Assembly: GCA_947462335.1 (NCBI GenBank) | Contig: OX381717.1 | Coordinates: 17,227,166 to 17,291,165 of the forward strand | Reading direction: 5' to 3' | Length of the DNA stretch: 64,000 bases | From: Harmothoe impar | Lineage: Eukaryota; Annelida; Polychaeta; Phyllodocida; Polynoidae | Part shown: positions 20,672 through 31,118 of the stretch, piece by piece | How positions within the stretch are numbered: the first letter of the stretch is position 1 | Layout: each line of letters starts with the position of its first letter | The notes under the pieces: model-generated | Told to the model about the DNA's origin: nothing | The model's database searches: none | Seen by the model: the letters and a program-made list of their open reading frames with translations, nothing else | Made by a program: the position numbers and the translations under genes

Positions 20672-23395
20672 ATGGTTCCGTCTTTGGCCGCTGGGTTGGT
20701 GGGGGCGCCACTGTCGCAACATTCGCACGATTCGATTGAATTCTTGTCCGAAAAAGGCCTAGAACCGGACAATATGTCCGCAATTAATACTTCTAGAGGT
20801 GTTTTAGAGTCGTTCGCGTCAAATTCTGTATGTTTAGCGCCTTATAGCGAAAAATATGTAGCGAGCAGGTCGTCTTCACCTCCCAGCGTGCTTTGTTCAA
20901 AATGGCCGCGCGGTGGTGGAGACGATCAACAATGCGCTTCGCTGGAGTGGAATTTCATCGATTATGGCAAATATGTACCCGGTAAGTCCGCAATAACTAC
21001 TGAAATGGCTTCTCCTTGCTCTGTTATGTCTGCGGGTGAGGTTGCGGACAGCTCAGTAGCCGGGTTGGTCCGCAATCGTTCAAATTGTACTTTGTCTTCT
21101 GCTGCTCTGGCTGTAAAGGACGCGGCCGGAGTCGAAATGTCGCCAGTTGACGATAACTATGTCGCATATGTCGCTTCTGAGGTCTTAGTGGCTCAGAATG
21201 GCGATGAAACTAACCTTGGTTGTGATTATGTTGATCCGGTGGTCGGTCTTGGCCGACAACAGAGCACTGTGGTCGGTTACAGTACTGTAAGTTCACCCGA
21301 CGAACATAAGTGTTCGCCCGGCGAACATGAATGTGTTGCCAGTTCACAAGCAAAGTGTGCACTCAGTGAGGTCCCTAGGGACAAACCATTGTTTAGCAAA
21401 CCAGACTCTCCATGTGACTTATTGTCATTCAGTGATATGTATGCATATGGCCTAGGCCTAGATGTTGATGACAGTGTTGATGAGCAGGACTTAGGTCCAG
21501 ACTTTGTTACCCCTACCGGGAGGACTAGTGGTGATGCCCTAGGGCAGGTTCAAAACAGCTCTAGGGCTGTTACTGTTAATGTCAATCCAAATCATACATT
21601 GCCCTTAGGGGTGAGAACTCTGGTAGCATGTGTGTGTATTGATGACTGTGTAGTGGAAGTATTCAGTGATTGTGTATTGGGCACCTGCAGTTGTGTTCAC
21701 ATGATAGGCCCTGTAGTTTCCCAACTCAAGCCTTGTAGAGTAGCGGCTGAGTATGTCTTGTTCCCCGATGCCATGTGCTCTGAGGATGATTTTGTACTGA
21801 GGGGTATAAATACTGGTTTCCATATTGTGGATGATGTCTATATCCCGGGTTATGATCGATCCAATTATAGAAGTACTGTCAGTAGCGAGTTCAATGTCAT
21901 GATGAGTGAACTTCTGGTTTCTGAGGTGAAGGCAGGCAAGATAACTAAGGCCGTTGGTGCACCTCAGTGCATCCACAGCATGGGAGCCATCAAGAAAAAA
22001 GATGGAGGCGTTAGGCCTATTACAGACTGCAAGCGCCCACTTCACGCTAGCATCAACAACTTCATGTCCACCACTCGTCAAAAGTTCTCTTACAAAGGGT
22101 TGGACTATATCATAGACATGCTACAGCCCAGTGACTATTTAGCGGTCGTGGATTTAGCCAAGGCGTACCGATCGGTGAATATATTGCCTGACCATGTGAC
22201 ATATCAGGGCCTGCGTTGGGACTTCGGCGAGGGCCCGGAAGTCTTAGTGGACAGGTGCCTGTCATTCGGCTTAGCCTCAGCCCCTTGGCTCTTCACTCAA
22301 CTAGGTGACTTTGTGGTGCGGTGTCTCAACCGCCGTGGTGTATACAGAATATCAAATTACATTGATGACTTTACGGTATTGGGTTCGTCCCAGCAAGACT
22401 GTGAGGTCAACATGAACATGCTCATTCTGGTGCTTAGGCGCCTCGGGTTTGACATCAAGTGGGAGAAGGTACTAGGCCCTTCCCAGATCCTGACTTGTCT
22501 GGGAATAGAGGTGAACAGTGTAAACATGGAGTTGAGCCTCCCGGCGGAAAAGCTGGACAACTTGTATTCAACGATAAGTGACTTTCTGACAAAGACCAGT
22601 GCTTCGAAGTTGGAACTCCAACAGCTATCGGGCATCTTGGCACATTGTGCCACAGTGGTGCACGGAGGCAGGACCTTCTCCAGGAGAGTGATTAATCTGA
22701 CCAATTCCCTGTCAGAATCCACTGACCGAGCAAGACTGTCACCCACGTTCAAGGCAGATCTGGAGTGGTGGAGGTCATTCGCTAGTGTGTTCAATGGCAA
22801 GGCCCGGATACTCCAGCCCTCTAATCCAGTGGCCGAGATATTCTGCGACTCATCGTCACGGGGCTTTGGCTCTAGTCTCGGTTCGGACTGGTTGTATGGG
22901 GTCTGGTTAGACAAGTGGGCTAAGGATCTCCCCTTCTTCCCGGACCACTACTTCCCCCCACCTACATTTGACAATCTTCTGGAGAACATCAATGTCCAGG
23001 AGGTGTGGCCAGTGGTCATGGCCTTGGCTAGGTGGGGTCGAGCGCTCAATAACAATACCATCTTGATCTGGTCTGACAACACTCAAGTTTGCCGTATGCT
23101 AGCAACGGGCAGGAGCAAGAATGTCATCGCAGTGTCTCTGCTGCGTGAACTGTTCTGGATGTGTTTTGTGTTTAATATTAGAATTGTGTGTTGCTACCTT
23201 CGCTCCAAGGAGAATGTGGTGGCCGACTTCATTTCGAGGTTGTCCTACCCAGGTGTAGCCCAAATTGATCCCCCGTTCTCCCTCTGTTGTTACAGACCGA
23301 CACCGGCTAGAAGCAGAGTTGGTGCGCCTCCAGGACATGGCACTGGCATCCGCCACGAAACTCACCAGGAAGTCGCAGTGGAAACACTTCTATGA
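20672..23395 (+). CDS. DIRS-like retrotransposon ORF2: reverse transcriptase and RNase H
   Basis: 907 residues, intact. Residues 1-390 are a long extension of unknown role. The RT domain follows (about 400-650), with the motif A aspartate in VVDLAKAY (D494), FGLASAPWLF, the catalytic YIDD at 563-566, and CLGIEV. RNase H follows, with D726 in FCDSSSRG, a VQEVWPVVMAL stretch, WSDNTQV, and NVVADFISRL near the end. This order, with RNase H straight after RT and a recombinase frame next, is that of DIRS/Ngaro-type elements. The stop at 23395 lies inside the overlapping recombinase frame. It copies the element RNA in gag particles. Residues about 94-150 have a relic at 40105-40225 on the minus strand. 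Confidence 0.9.
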   Translation: MVPSLAAGLVGAPLSQHSHDSIEFLSEKGLEPDNMSAINTSRGVLESFASNSVCLAPYSEKYVASRSSSPPSVLCSKWPRGGGDDQQCASLEWNFIDYGKYVPGKSAITTEMASPCSVMSAGEVADSSVAGLVRNRSNCTLSSAALAVKDAAGVEMSPVDDNYVAYVASEVLVAQNGDETNLGCDYVDPVVGLGRQQSTVVGYSTVSSPDEHKCSPGEHECVASSQAKCALSEVPRDKPLFSKPDSPCDLLSFSDMYAYGLGLDVDDSVDEQDLGPDFVTPTGRTSGDALGQVQNSSRAVTVNVNPNHTLPLGVRTLVACVCIDDCVVEVFSDCVLGTCSCVHMIGPVVSQLKPCRVAAEYVLFPDAMCSEDDFVLRGINTGFHIVDDVYIPGYDRSNYRSTVSSEFNVMMSELLVSEVKAGKITKAVGAPQCIHSMGAIKKKDGGVRPITDCKRPLHASINNFMSTTRQKFSYKGLDYIIDMLQPSDYLAVVDLAKAYRSVNILPDHVTYQGLRWDFGEGPEVLVDRCLSFGLASAPWLFTQLGDFVVRCLNRRGVYRISNYIDDFTVLGSSQQDCEVNMNMLILVLRRLGFDIKWEKVLGPSQILTCLGIEVNSVNMELSLPAEKLDNLYSTISDFLTKTSASKLELQQLSGILAHCATVVHGGRTFSRRVINLTNSLSESTDRARLSPTFKADLEWWRSFASVFNGKARILQPSNPVAEIFCDSSSRGFGSSLGSDWLYGVWLDKWAKDLPFFPDHYFPPPTFDNLLENINVQEVWPVVMALARWGRALNNNTILIWSDNTQVCRMLATGRSKNVIAVSLLRELFWMCFVFNIRIVCCYLRSKENVVADFISRLSYPGVAQIDPPFSLCCYRPTPARSRVGAPPGHGTGIRHETHQEVAVETLL

Positions 23396-23594
23396 GTTCT
23401 GCGCGCGCTACGACCTGTCACCTATACCATGTGACTCAAAAACTTTGTGCCTCTATATCGCGCACATGTGCCGGAAGTTCAAATATTCGTCCATCACGCA
23501 GTATATCTGTGCTGTAGTATATCTGCAGAAGCTGCATGGCCTTGCCCCGGTATCGACCAAGGCCGCCATTTTGAATTCAGCGAAGGTCACGTGA
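23265..23594 (+). pseudogene. Tyrosine recombinase, N-terminal part only
   Basis: 109 residues overlapping the end of ORF2 in another frame. It reads as the helical core-binding (SAM-like) domain of DIRS/Ngaro tyrosine recombinases: the region around LTRKSQWKHFYEFCARY, then LCLYIAHMCRKFKYSSITQY. The catalytic domain with its R-H-R-Y residues is missing. The frame stops at 23594 and unrelated intronic DNA follows. The element therefore cannot integrate by itself. An exact ATG is uncertain; the homology starts near 23295. Confidence 0.8.
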
Positions 23595-23689
23595 CCCCCT
23601 GGAGCATGAAATACGGCCAGAGCATAAAATATGGCTGAGGGTTTTTTCAGGCTCCCCTCGCATACAGCACTCCCATAGCTTTAACCTTG

Positions 23690-23985
23690 ATAGGCCTTAT
23701 TCACCATGAAATAATGGCAATTATAGTGCCCTTATAACATTCCCTAGAATTCAGCTTAGAATTAGACTAATTATCAGATAATGGCTCAACTTATTGATTT
23801 TGGAGTGCACACTATAATTCTCTCCTTAAAAATACACTGTAAAATGCTATACTTGGGTAACATCTGACCCAATGATTGGGCTCTTATTGGCCATATATGA
23901 CATTTTATCGGGCTCTATCCTCCAAATATGATATTGTCCAAATATTTGAAACTCATTTAAGCAGGATTTAAAATATTTGAAAAAT
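23690..23985. repeat. Dispersed repeat, inverted copy of 34405-34670
   Basis: Shared blocks in reverse order and orientation are CAGGATTTAAAATATTT, GGAGTGCACAC, TTATCAGATWATGGCTCAACTT and GAATTCAGCTTAGAATT. It borders the truncated DIRS element. Confidence 0.75.
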
Positions 23986-24018
23986 CGTAATATGTCACTT
24001 CAAAACGTTTGTTTTCAG

Positions 24019-24135
24019 ATGTCAACGAATGCACTACAGACCCGTGCCACAACAACGCCTTTTGCACCAACACACCTGGTTCCTTTACCTGCACCTGTAA
24101 CACTGGCTACAGTGGAGATGGGTTTATTTGTACAA
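24019..24135 (+). CDS. Gene 1 exon: cbEGF domain F
   Basis: 117 nt, acceptor gttttcag ending 24018, donor gtaaat at 24136, phase 1 to 1. DVNEC start, short first loop (ECTTDPC) like domain E, all six cysteines and the hydroxylation consensus. It is the last EGF module before the membrane-proximal domain. Its split codon joins to give Asn instead of the usual Asp. Confidence 0.92.
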
Positions 24136-24341
24136 GTAAATATACACATTCTCTCATTTCTTCACTATGGACACCTTTTAGTAGTTAAGAGTTTAATTGG
24201 GGTCAAAAATTGAGATATTTCTGGTCATTTCTAGTATAAGAATTGGCCAAAAATGGAGGGTGTGCGCTCATTATGCTCAATACGGTATGTGTCCCTTATC
24301 ATGTCGATTCTAACTACTTTCACGTTTTGACTTTCTTACAG

Positions 24342-24409
24342 ACGCTGAATCCCAGTTGGTATTAACGGTGAGTGATGGAATAGCATCAGTCGGCTTCAGA
24401 AACTTTGTG
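24342..24409 (+). CDS. Gene 1 exon: start of membrane-proximal domain
   Basis: 68 nt, acceptor cttacag ending 24341, donor gtaaga at 24410, phase 1 to 0. Encodes AESQLVLTVSDGIASVGF plus RNFV. Hydrophobic strand-like text suggests the first strand of a globular domain. Confidence 0.8.
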
Positions 24410-24439
24410 GTAAGAAATTGTTATGATACACATTATAGA

Positions 24440-24735
24440 TAAGGGAGTCGTCATTTTTTAACAACAGGGAGGGGTCGGTGGATTTTCTCCTGAGCGAGTC
24501 AATATCCTTTTTGGTCCCCCCACCACTGGAGGGGTTGAAAATGTTTTGGTCCCCCCCTCAGGCAAGTTGAAATTGAGCGCGACCAACCCCTTTGAGCTAT
24601 CGTAATGTGCAGGCTTTTTCACTAAAAAGGGGTGCAATTTTTTTGGTCGCCCCTTCCAGAGGACCAGAGAATTTTTTGGTTCCCCCCAAATCCACCAACC
24701 CCTTCCCCTTGTTGTTAAAAAATGACCACTCCCTA
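24440..24735. mobile_element. Second copy of the GGGAGTGGTCATTTTT MITE
   Basis: TA-flanked, ends AGGGAGTCGTCATTTTTT and AAAAAATGACCACTCCCT. The interior is inverted relative to 15839-16178 (TGCAGGCTTTTTCACTAAAA here). It lies 31 bp after a gene 1 splice donor. Confidence 0.8.
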
Positions 24736-25038
24736 AAATGTCCACATCATTTTATTGCATAGAAAAAAAAAGTGTAGGCCAACTTCTGTATAGAGGCTCA
24801 ATATGCAATGTACATCCATTGTCTCGTCTGTAGCATTCTCTTGTTATGAGTAAATTTGTTACATGAAAACTTCCCAGGAATATATAGCAATGTAATAACA
24901 GGTGGCTAACCAAAACTGGCGGTGTACTCCTAGCAGCAGCCTTTTCAGGGTAGACTTTATTACAAATGGCATCATCATTTGTCAAGGGGAATATCTGCTA
25001 TAGTAAAACTCCACAGTGACAGGATTCTGCGTTAAAAT

Positions 25039-25191
25039 GGTATTGCACCTCTGCCGCCACTATTTTGCTGCTATTTCGCCCTGGGGCACCGATTTCGCCC
25101 ATATAAACTCGTGGACTTTAGCGGCACAGGCGCAAAAATCACGTGGCAGGGCGAAATAGCATCGAAATAGTGCCAGCAGAGGTGCAATACC
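25039..25191. repeat. Snap-back hairpin, 45-bp arms
   Basis: Arms 25039-25083 and 25147-25191 pair with about five mismatches. The spacer is 63 nt. Outer ends read GGTATTGCACCTCTGC. Confidence 0.85.
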
Positions 25192-25559
25192 GCCGTGGAC
25201 TTTGGGCATATGTATAGATACCTGTTATATGAAATATTTGTGCATTTATTGATATTGTCAAATGTATTTGATATCTGCATGAGAAACTTAACATTCTGAA
25301 TAATTACTTACAAACTTGAAACTTGAACTTGAACTTGTTTCACTATACTAGAATGACAGTGTGCTAGAAACTCCTCAGACTGTATGATAGATAATTATTT
25401 TAAAGAATATTTTATATATTCTGGCTACCCAGAGAAAAATGTCAGTGTTTTGACAAAATAATATCAATGATATCATCTGCCTATTGCCTACTTTCCTAGA
25501 TCATTCTTAAGAGTTGCGTTTGCACAAAATGTACAAATGTGTTCATCCTTACTTTTCAG

Positions 25560-25624
25560 CAAGATCTAGTAGAGGAGACAAGTGATGATTTCTGTTCTGA
25601 TCAAGCAACAAACTGCTGCCCTGT
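25560..25624 (+). CDS. Gene 1 exon: membrane-proximal domain, part 2
   Basis: 65 nt, acceptor acttttcag ending 25559, donor gtaaga at 25625, phase 0 to 2. Encodes QDLVEETSDDFCSDQATNCC plus P, adding three cysteines. Reading past the donor would hit a stop at once, which supports the splice. Confidence 0.8.
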
Positions 25625-25882
25625 GTAAGATTTACTTATGATTTCAAATACAGATCTTACACATGGTTCCTTTGTTTGCTGTAATGAAAATAGCTTAAAA
25701 ATAAACAGCAAATTATAATTCAACTATTAGAAAAAAAGTTTATTTCAGTAGTAATAAGACTTCATCAATAATAGATTGCATATGATTTAATATCTTAAAA
25801 TTAAACAGCCATTTTGTTAATGCTAGGCGAAATAACATTGTATCTTCAGTACATTTTAATTTTCATGGGGGAGTGCCTATAG

Positions 25883-25974
25883 TGAGTCTTCAGTTGAGAT
25901 CACCGTTGCAGAATTTCCTCAAGATGACCTTGTCGCCTTCAGGACTCAGGTTACAGCCACATGTCAGGCAAACG
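25883..25974 (+). CDS. Gene 1 exon: membrane-proximal domain, part 3
   Basis: 92 nt, phase 2 to 1, acceptor AG at 25881-25882, donor gtaaaa at 25975. Encodes VESSVEITVAEFPQDDLVAF and then RTQVTATCQAN. The alternative acceptor 11 bp downstream gives an immediate stop, so this one is preferred. Alternating hydrophobic pattern as in beta strands. Confidence 0.78.
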
Positions 25975-26381
25975 GTAAAAACTTAAAACTGCTTTCTTTC
26001 CTCACTGAAAATGATATGAATCATCCAAACTTTTGTGCACCAGGTTCTAAACAAAGAGATCTAAAAGATCTGACACCCTGTGCTTTTGTGTGTATTAAAC
26101 TCTCCGTGAACAAAATGTTGGATTTAACAATCAAGGATTTCAACAATGTTTTAAATTTAATCATATTGTAACAGAAAAATATGTCCCAAAAGATGAATTT
26201 GTGAATTTCATAAGAATTCACAAGAATTTGAAGCTAATGCAGAACTTTATAAAAATTATTAGGAGATTATTCTGAAACCCTTTTGCTCTTTTTATCTTTG
26301 CTCAGTAAATCTTTGCTCAGTAAATCAGGTTAATGCCAAAAATGTCTTTATCATCTATTCACTATTATTGTATCCTTCCAG

Positions 26382-26688
26382 GTGTGGAAACCACAGTCGC
26401 AGTACCAGCTGAAGTGGTAACTGCCTTTCTGACTGCAAACAATGATGGGACTACTCAGGCCCTTGCCACCTGCTGCACCAATGGGGTCGCCATTGACTGT
26501 TGTGTGGCCGAGGTATTGGACGTTGTGAGTGCGCCACTGAACGGTGTCATTGTGATCCCTCAGCAGCCAAGAAGTACCACCCCTGCCACCATCGGTGCTA
26601 TTGTAGGGGGCTTAGGGTTTGTTATTGTTATGGTGACAACATTCCTTCTGTTCATATGTCTAAGAAGGAGGAATGCCGTGTTAAAGCG
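26382..26688 (+). CDS. Gene 1 exon: end of ectodomain, transmembrane helix, start of tail
   Basis: 307 nt, acceptor ccttccag ending 26381, donor gtgagt at 26689, phase 1 to 2. It completes a cysteine-containing domain (ATCCTNG and IDCCVAEV pairs), then a Thr/Pro-rich stalk (QQPRSTTPAT). A strongly hydrophobic helix at 26591-26662 (GAIVGGLGFVIVMVTTFLLF) follows, then the stop-transfer RRRN. This marks a type I single-pass membrane protein. The ectodomain fold resembles SEA-type juxtamembrane domains only loosely; no autoproteolysis site is evident. Confidence 0.88.
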
Positions 26689-27097
26689 GTGAGTTTTGAT
26701 TCTTCATTAATAGCTTTAATTTAATAACTAACAAGTTTTCAGCTAGTAACCATAATAGTTGACACATCTCAAAACCATCTTGGAGGTTTTACAGTTTATT
26801 TTGCTTTCAATTTCATAGTTTGTGTTGGTTGATTTCAGCCTAATCTTAAGGTATTTGTAAACTTATCAAATTGTACATTGAGGGCATTATTCACTACTAG
26901 TTTTTGTAGGGATCTGTGATGTTTAAGGCCTTTTTAGGGTCGAGACAAATCCTCAGAAAGTAGCTCCTAATTGTTTTTGCTATCTCTGATTTTCTTGATC
27001 TACTTAAGGATTGGGAAATAGATATAAGTAATGTGTGAACTGATATTCACATAAAATGTGCAGTATTCACCAGATGTTTCTAATTGTGTTGCTTCAG

Positions 27098-27221
27098 ACC
27101 TGGAATCTATCCACCTAGGTTATTCCCACAACGTCTTGGCGGGCCTTTCCGAGTTAACCAGTACGCTTTCAGGAATCCTCCAATCAGCAGACCTGACTAC
27201 ATCTACGGACCATACATCTGA
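27098..27221 (+). CDS. Gene 1 last coding exon: cytoplasmic tail
   Basis: 124 nt including TGA at 27219-27221, acceptor gcttcag ending 27097, phase 2. It encodes most of a 49-residue tail, rich in Pro, Arg and Tyr, ending SRPDYIYGPYI. Tyrosines in YIYGPYI could be phosphorylation or sorting sites (inference). No known signalling domain. Confidence 0.85.
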
Positions 27222-27541
27222 TTTCTACCGTTGAGGCCTCTCCACATGATGTACTTCTTTCTCATCACCACAGGCAACAGCAAAATCATCTTTTGGAGTT
27301 TTTTAAATTTAGTTTTCTTGTAAATTTTGATGGAGAAATGTGACATAATAATACAAATGTAAGCATATTTGAAATTATATGAAATTAGAGCTTAAGGTGG
27401 AGGAAATGTGAAGGGATCTAAGAAACTTGAATATCTACAACTTTTGCAGATCTTCAATCTATTTATTTCAAAATGTGAACTGTATTGCCTAAGAGCCTGC
27501 AATACCCTTTACAAATTATTAGGCTTCAGCAAAAAAATAAA
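27222..27541 (+). terminator. Gene 1 3' UTR with poly(A) signal
   Basis: AT-rich, no ORF. AATAAA at 27536-27541 is the first canonical poly(A) signal after the stop codon. Confidence 0.6.
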
Positions 27542-29799
27542 CAAATGAATGAAAGTGCCCATTAAAATTTAAACGGCTATGAGTCCTTTATATTTTTGGA
27601 GATGATACTCATATTTACATATCCCTAATCATAAATAATCTTGTAAGGTATAAAGGGTAAGGCGTGCGCAAACATATTGAGATATGCCTACAAATTAAGA
27701 GTTTACTAATACCAAAGGAAACATAATGTGGTGTCAAATTAAAGATTGTATAAAATCTTACTCCCAGGTGCCACCTTTAGGAAACTCAGTAAAGGAAAAA
27801 ACTGTATACCACATTGTTGAGATATAGCACAATGCAATAATGACTCTTTCTTACAAAAAGGGCCAATTGTTGTGGTATGGTGGAAATAACTTGCCAAGAT
27901 GGCGTTCTATTCATGTTTAGGTAATTAGGACCCAATGGTTGTCAAATTATGTATTTTTCAATATCACCCAAGATTATATCTGTGAGAATGGTACATATAA
28001 TCAATCCATAGAAATATGTGAATCATTAACAAGCAAACCACAGCGCTGACGACCAGTCTCTGTTGAGTCCTAAACCACAATGGCCGAAACGACAAAGACG
28101 CCAAATATTGGTGGTGCGCATGTGCAAACTTATGTTACCCGGTGGACTCCCGCCACAGCTTGAGGATTATACCTGATAAATGTACACATTTCTGGATACA
28201 TAATCAATATATAGAAATATATTTTAATCGATCTAAAGCATTACCTAATGATACTAGCTTAATTTTAACCCCTGTCACGCGGTAAGCCAATATATTGCAC
28301 AAAATTGCATTGAGTTAGAGGAAATCCAGTGGTGAAGGGGTTAAAGACAAGCACTACAAATAATAATATAACTGACCCACAGTGGGGCTTTGGTAGTCTG
28401 TCCAGTCCCAAGGCCAAATTTTAAAAAAGGTGTGTTTCCGGTCACCCAACCGGGTCTAGCAAAACAGTGCCGGGTCACCACCTTTTATTCACCTTTTCAC
28501 TTTTTTCTGCTACATGTCAGTTTTTACGGTTTGTACATCAAACAATTCTTAAGGATTTTAGAGGAAAAATGCTAAAAACTAGCCCTAGAATGAGCAAAAA
28601 AAAAATACAAAAAAGAAACGGCTGGCCGGGTCTGGTTTGTAAGACCATGTTACTGGAAACAAACCTTTTTTATATATTTTGGCGTAAAAACAGGGAAAAT
28701 GTGACGGATAATTGAAGCATCTTTAAATGCTTTATAAGAACTGCACCAGCCAGAACTGGCCGGATCAGGAGGATGTCAGATTATTGAGGGACAGATTATC
28801 AAGGTCTAACTGTACTATCGCCAATGTACTTCTGTTAAGTATATGGAGATAAATTGATTAATTGATAGATTGATTGTGACTTGCTTAATGCATACTATAT
28901 TTCAATGTCCTCTACTACTAAATCTATGCTCTGTATGGTGCCTTTAGTAATTGGGGGGCCAGGCTAAAAATGTGAAGGGGGGTCGGTGTAGTGACCAATA
29001 CTTTGTCTCAAACTTTTATTAGGGTAATTTGAGGGTGCTGATTCCAAATCTGCCCTGTGTAAAGTGATATCTTTGTCGCAAGAAGGTCAAACTCAAGATC
29101 AAAGGTCATGATTTGATATAAAAATTAAACTTAAATGGGCACACATATATTGAGACAAATACAAAGACACTATAAGTGATGCGTATTCATCTTACATAGT
29201 CATTCTCACATGTATGGTACAATATTTGGCAGGATATACTTGACCTTCAAGTGATTGGAAATATAACCAAATGAACTAATGGATTTAACTGCTATTACCC
29301 TGCTTAAAATATTATTTGTTTACTAATTGATATATTTAATGTTGTAAGCGACCATGATGATTTTACCATGTGTTATTGATGGGGATCAACATATAATACA
29401 TGTACAACATTTAAAAAAACACATGATATGCACACATACAACAGGTTACACCAAAACCGTGACCTTTGACCTTTTGAGCACTCTCAAATTACCCTAAAAC
29501 AACATTCAGATAAAGTATTGGCCTCCACACCAACCTAAAGCTAAATATCAACATTTGGTCTGCCTGGCCCCCCAAGTAAAGTATCCATGAGAAACCTTGT
29601 CAGAAATGAATATGAATGGCACTGACTCTTGCACCAAGTAAACTAGAATAAACCGTTCATGAATTCGCATTGATACTAGATTAACATAGCATAGATTTCT
29701 ACCACAAGTTTAATAGATGGCTAACAGTAATAAACAGTAGTTATATAGATTGTTATTGCCTTTTTCCATTTGTAACAGTCCCCCTCTATTTGTCATTAC
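27542..29799. other. Intergenic, mostly unannotatable
   Basis: No gene recognised. A 27-codon ORF with good start context (ATGGCC near 28080) has no visible partner exon. A pogo-like end, CAGATTATCAAGGTCTAACTG, lies at 28790-28810. Confidence 0.45.
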
Positions 29800-30545
29800 A
29801 ATTCTGCCTCCCTGCACCCGCCTTCAAAACTCTCCATCCCCTAACCTTTTCCCTCCCTCTGTCCCCTTCCCTCCTCCTCCCCTCAAAGCTCTCAATTGCT
29901 TTCCCCGTTCCCTCCCTCTGTCCCCTTCCCTCCCTCCCTCCCTCTGTCTCCTCTCCTCCATACTCCCCTGACAGCTCTCAATCCCTTGTCCCCCTCCCCC
30001 CTCTGTCCCCTTCCCTCCCTCCCTCCCTCTGTCTCCTTTCCTCCATACTCCCCTGCCAGCTCTCAATCCCTTGTCCCCCTCCCCCCTCTGTCCCCTTCCC
30101 TCCCTCCCTCCCTCTGTCTCCTTTCCTCCATACTCCCCTGACAGCTCTCAATCCCTTGTCCCCCTCCCCCCTCTGTCCCCTTCCCTCCCTCCCTCCCTCC
30201 CTCTGTCTCCTTTCCTCCATACTCCCCTGACAGCTCTCAATCCCTTGTCCCCCTCCCCCCTCTGTCCCCTTCCCTCCTTCCCTCCCTCCCTCTGTCTCCT
30301 TTCCTCCATACTCCCCTGACAGCTCTCAATCCCTTGTCCCCCTCCCCCTCTGTCCCCTTCCCTCCCTCCCTCCCTCTGTCTCCTTTCCTCCATACTCCCC
30401 TGCCAGCTCTCAATCCCTTGTCCCCCTCCCCCCTCTGTCCCCTTCCCTCCCTCCCTCCCTCTGTCTCCTTTCCTCCATACTCCCCTGACAGCTCTCAATC
30501 CCCTGTCCCCCTCCCCCCTCTGTCTCCTTCCCTCCATCCTCTGCC
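29800..30545. repeat. Polypyrimidine minisatellite, about 85-bp unit
   Basis: Eight units of 84-89 bp, anchored by CAGCTCTCAATCCC at 29972, 30057, 30142, 30231, 30320, 30404 and 30489, with a diverged first unit near 29886. The + strand is almost pure C/T. All ORFs in both strands are shadows. Length changes are in CCCT repeats. Confidence 0.95.
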
Positions 30546-30892
30546 TCCCCTTTTTCATTCTTGTTTCTCTTTCTCATTCTCTCTTTCACTCGCCCAATAT
30601 AAAGCATCAGAATATGAAATGATATCTGTAATCTTGAAATATGATGACTGTTTGATGTAAGATACATGAGACTTTCATGCTCCAATTGATGTAGTATTCT
30701 CACCTTCTACTTGTTGTTAAATGAAATGTTGAATTGACAAATTGTCAATGGATTCACGATACATTCAGGAAACATAACATTAGGCTTACTGATGTTTTCT
30801 TCAAAATAAAAAGAACAATCTGCCCAAATGGCTTTTGTGTGTCTGTTATTGCATTAGTCTTTAATGAAAACCTTCACATTTCTAATTGACAG
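30546..30892. other. AT-rich spacer
   Basis: No structure beyond short runs; nothing supported. Confidence 0.5.
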
Positions 30893-31118
30893 TACCGTAA
30901 AACCTCATGTAGAAGCCGTGGCTAGTACACAAGTCAGATCAGCGGTGCGGCTTGTAGGATCATCCCAGAGTCAGGGTGCAGCTTATATGGGAGTTCTTGC
31001 CACTATGGTATAGTTCTAAAATCTTCACATTTAGATCGCCAGTGCGGCTTATATGATCGGCCCAAACTCGGGGTGTGGCTTATATGCGAGTAAGGTTTAT
31101 ACCCGAGGTTTTACAGTA
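30893..31118. mobile_element. TA-flanked pogo/mariner-type MITE
   Basis: Ends CCGTAAAACCTC and GAGGTTTTACAG with TA outside both. The interior repeats GTGCGGCTTATATG units. It is related to the decayed copy near 11218-11300. Confidence 0.65.

Larger units (their letters stand above)
3959..27541 (+). other. Gene 1: multi-EGF single-pass membrane protein (gene span visible in window)
   Basis: Eleven exons can be joined in frame: 3959-4084, 5398-5520, 15675-15797, 16646-16768, 17872-17988, 24019-24135, 24342-24409, 25560-25624, 25883-25974, 26382-26688 and 27098-27221. Together they encode about 460 residues: six cbEGF domains, a membrane-proximal domain, a transmembrane helix and a short cytoplasmic tail. 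All EGF exons are phase 1-1. Later junctions run phase 0, 2, 1 and 2, and each closes without a stop. The protein would face the cell exterior and bind calcium through its EGF array. No specific orthologue is recognised. Missing are a start codon and signal peptide. One intron (5521-15674) exceeds 10 kb and could hide an exon I did not see. Confidence 0.8.

Noticed and set aside
21605..22914. Long minus-strand ORFs opposite the RT gene
   Set aside because: Antisense shadows of the intact ORF2.
29750..30703. Proline/serine-rich and Arg/Gly/Glu-rich ORFs on both strands
   Set aside because: Translations of the 85-bp polypyrimidine minisatellite; present in several frames at once.
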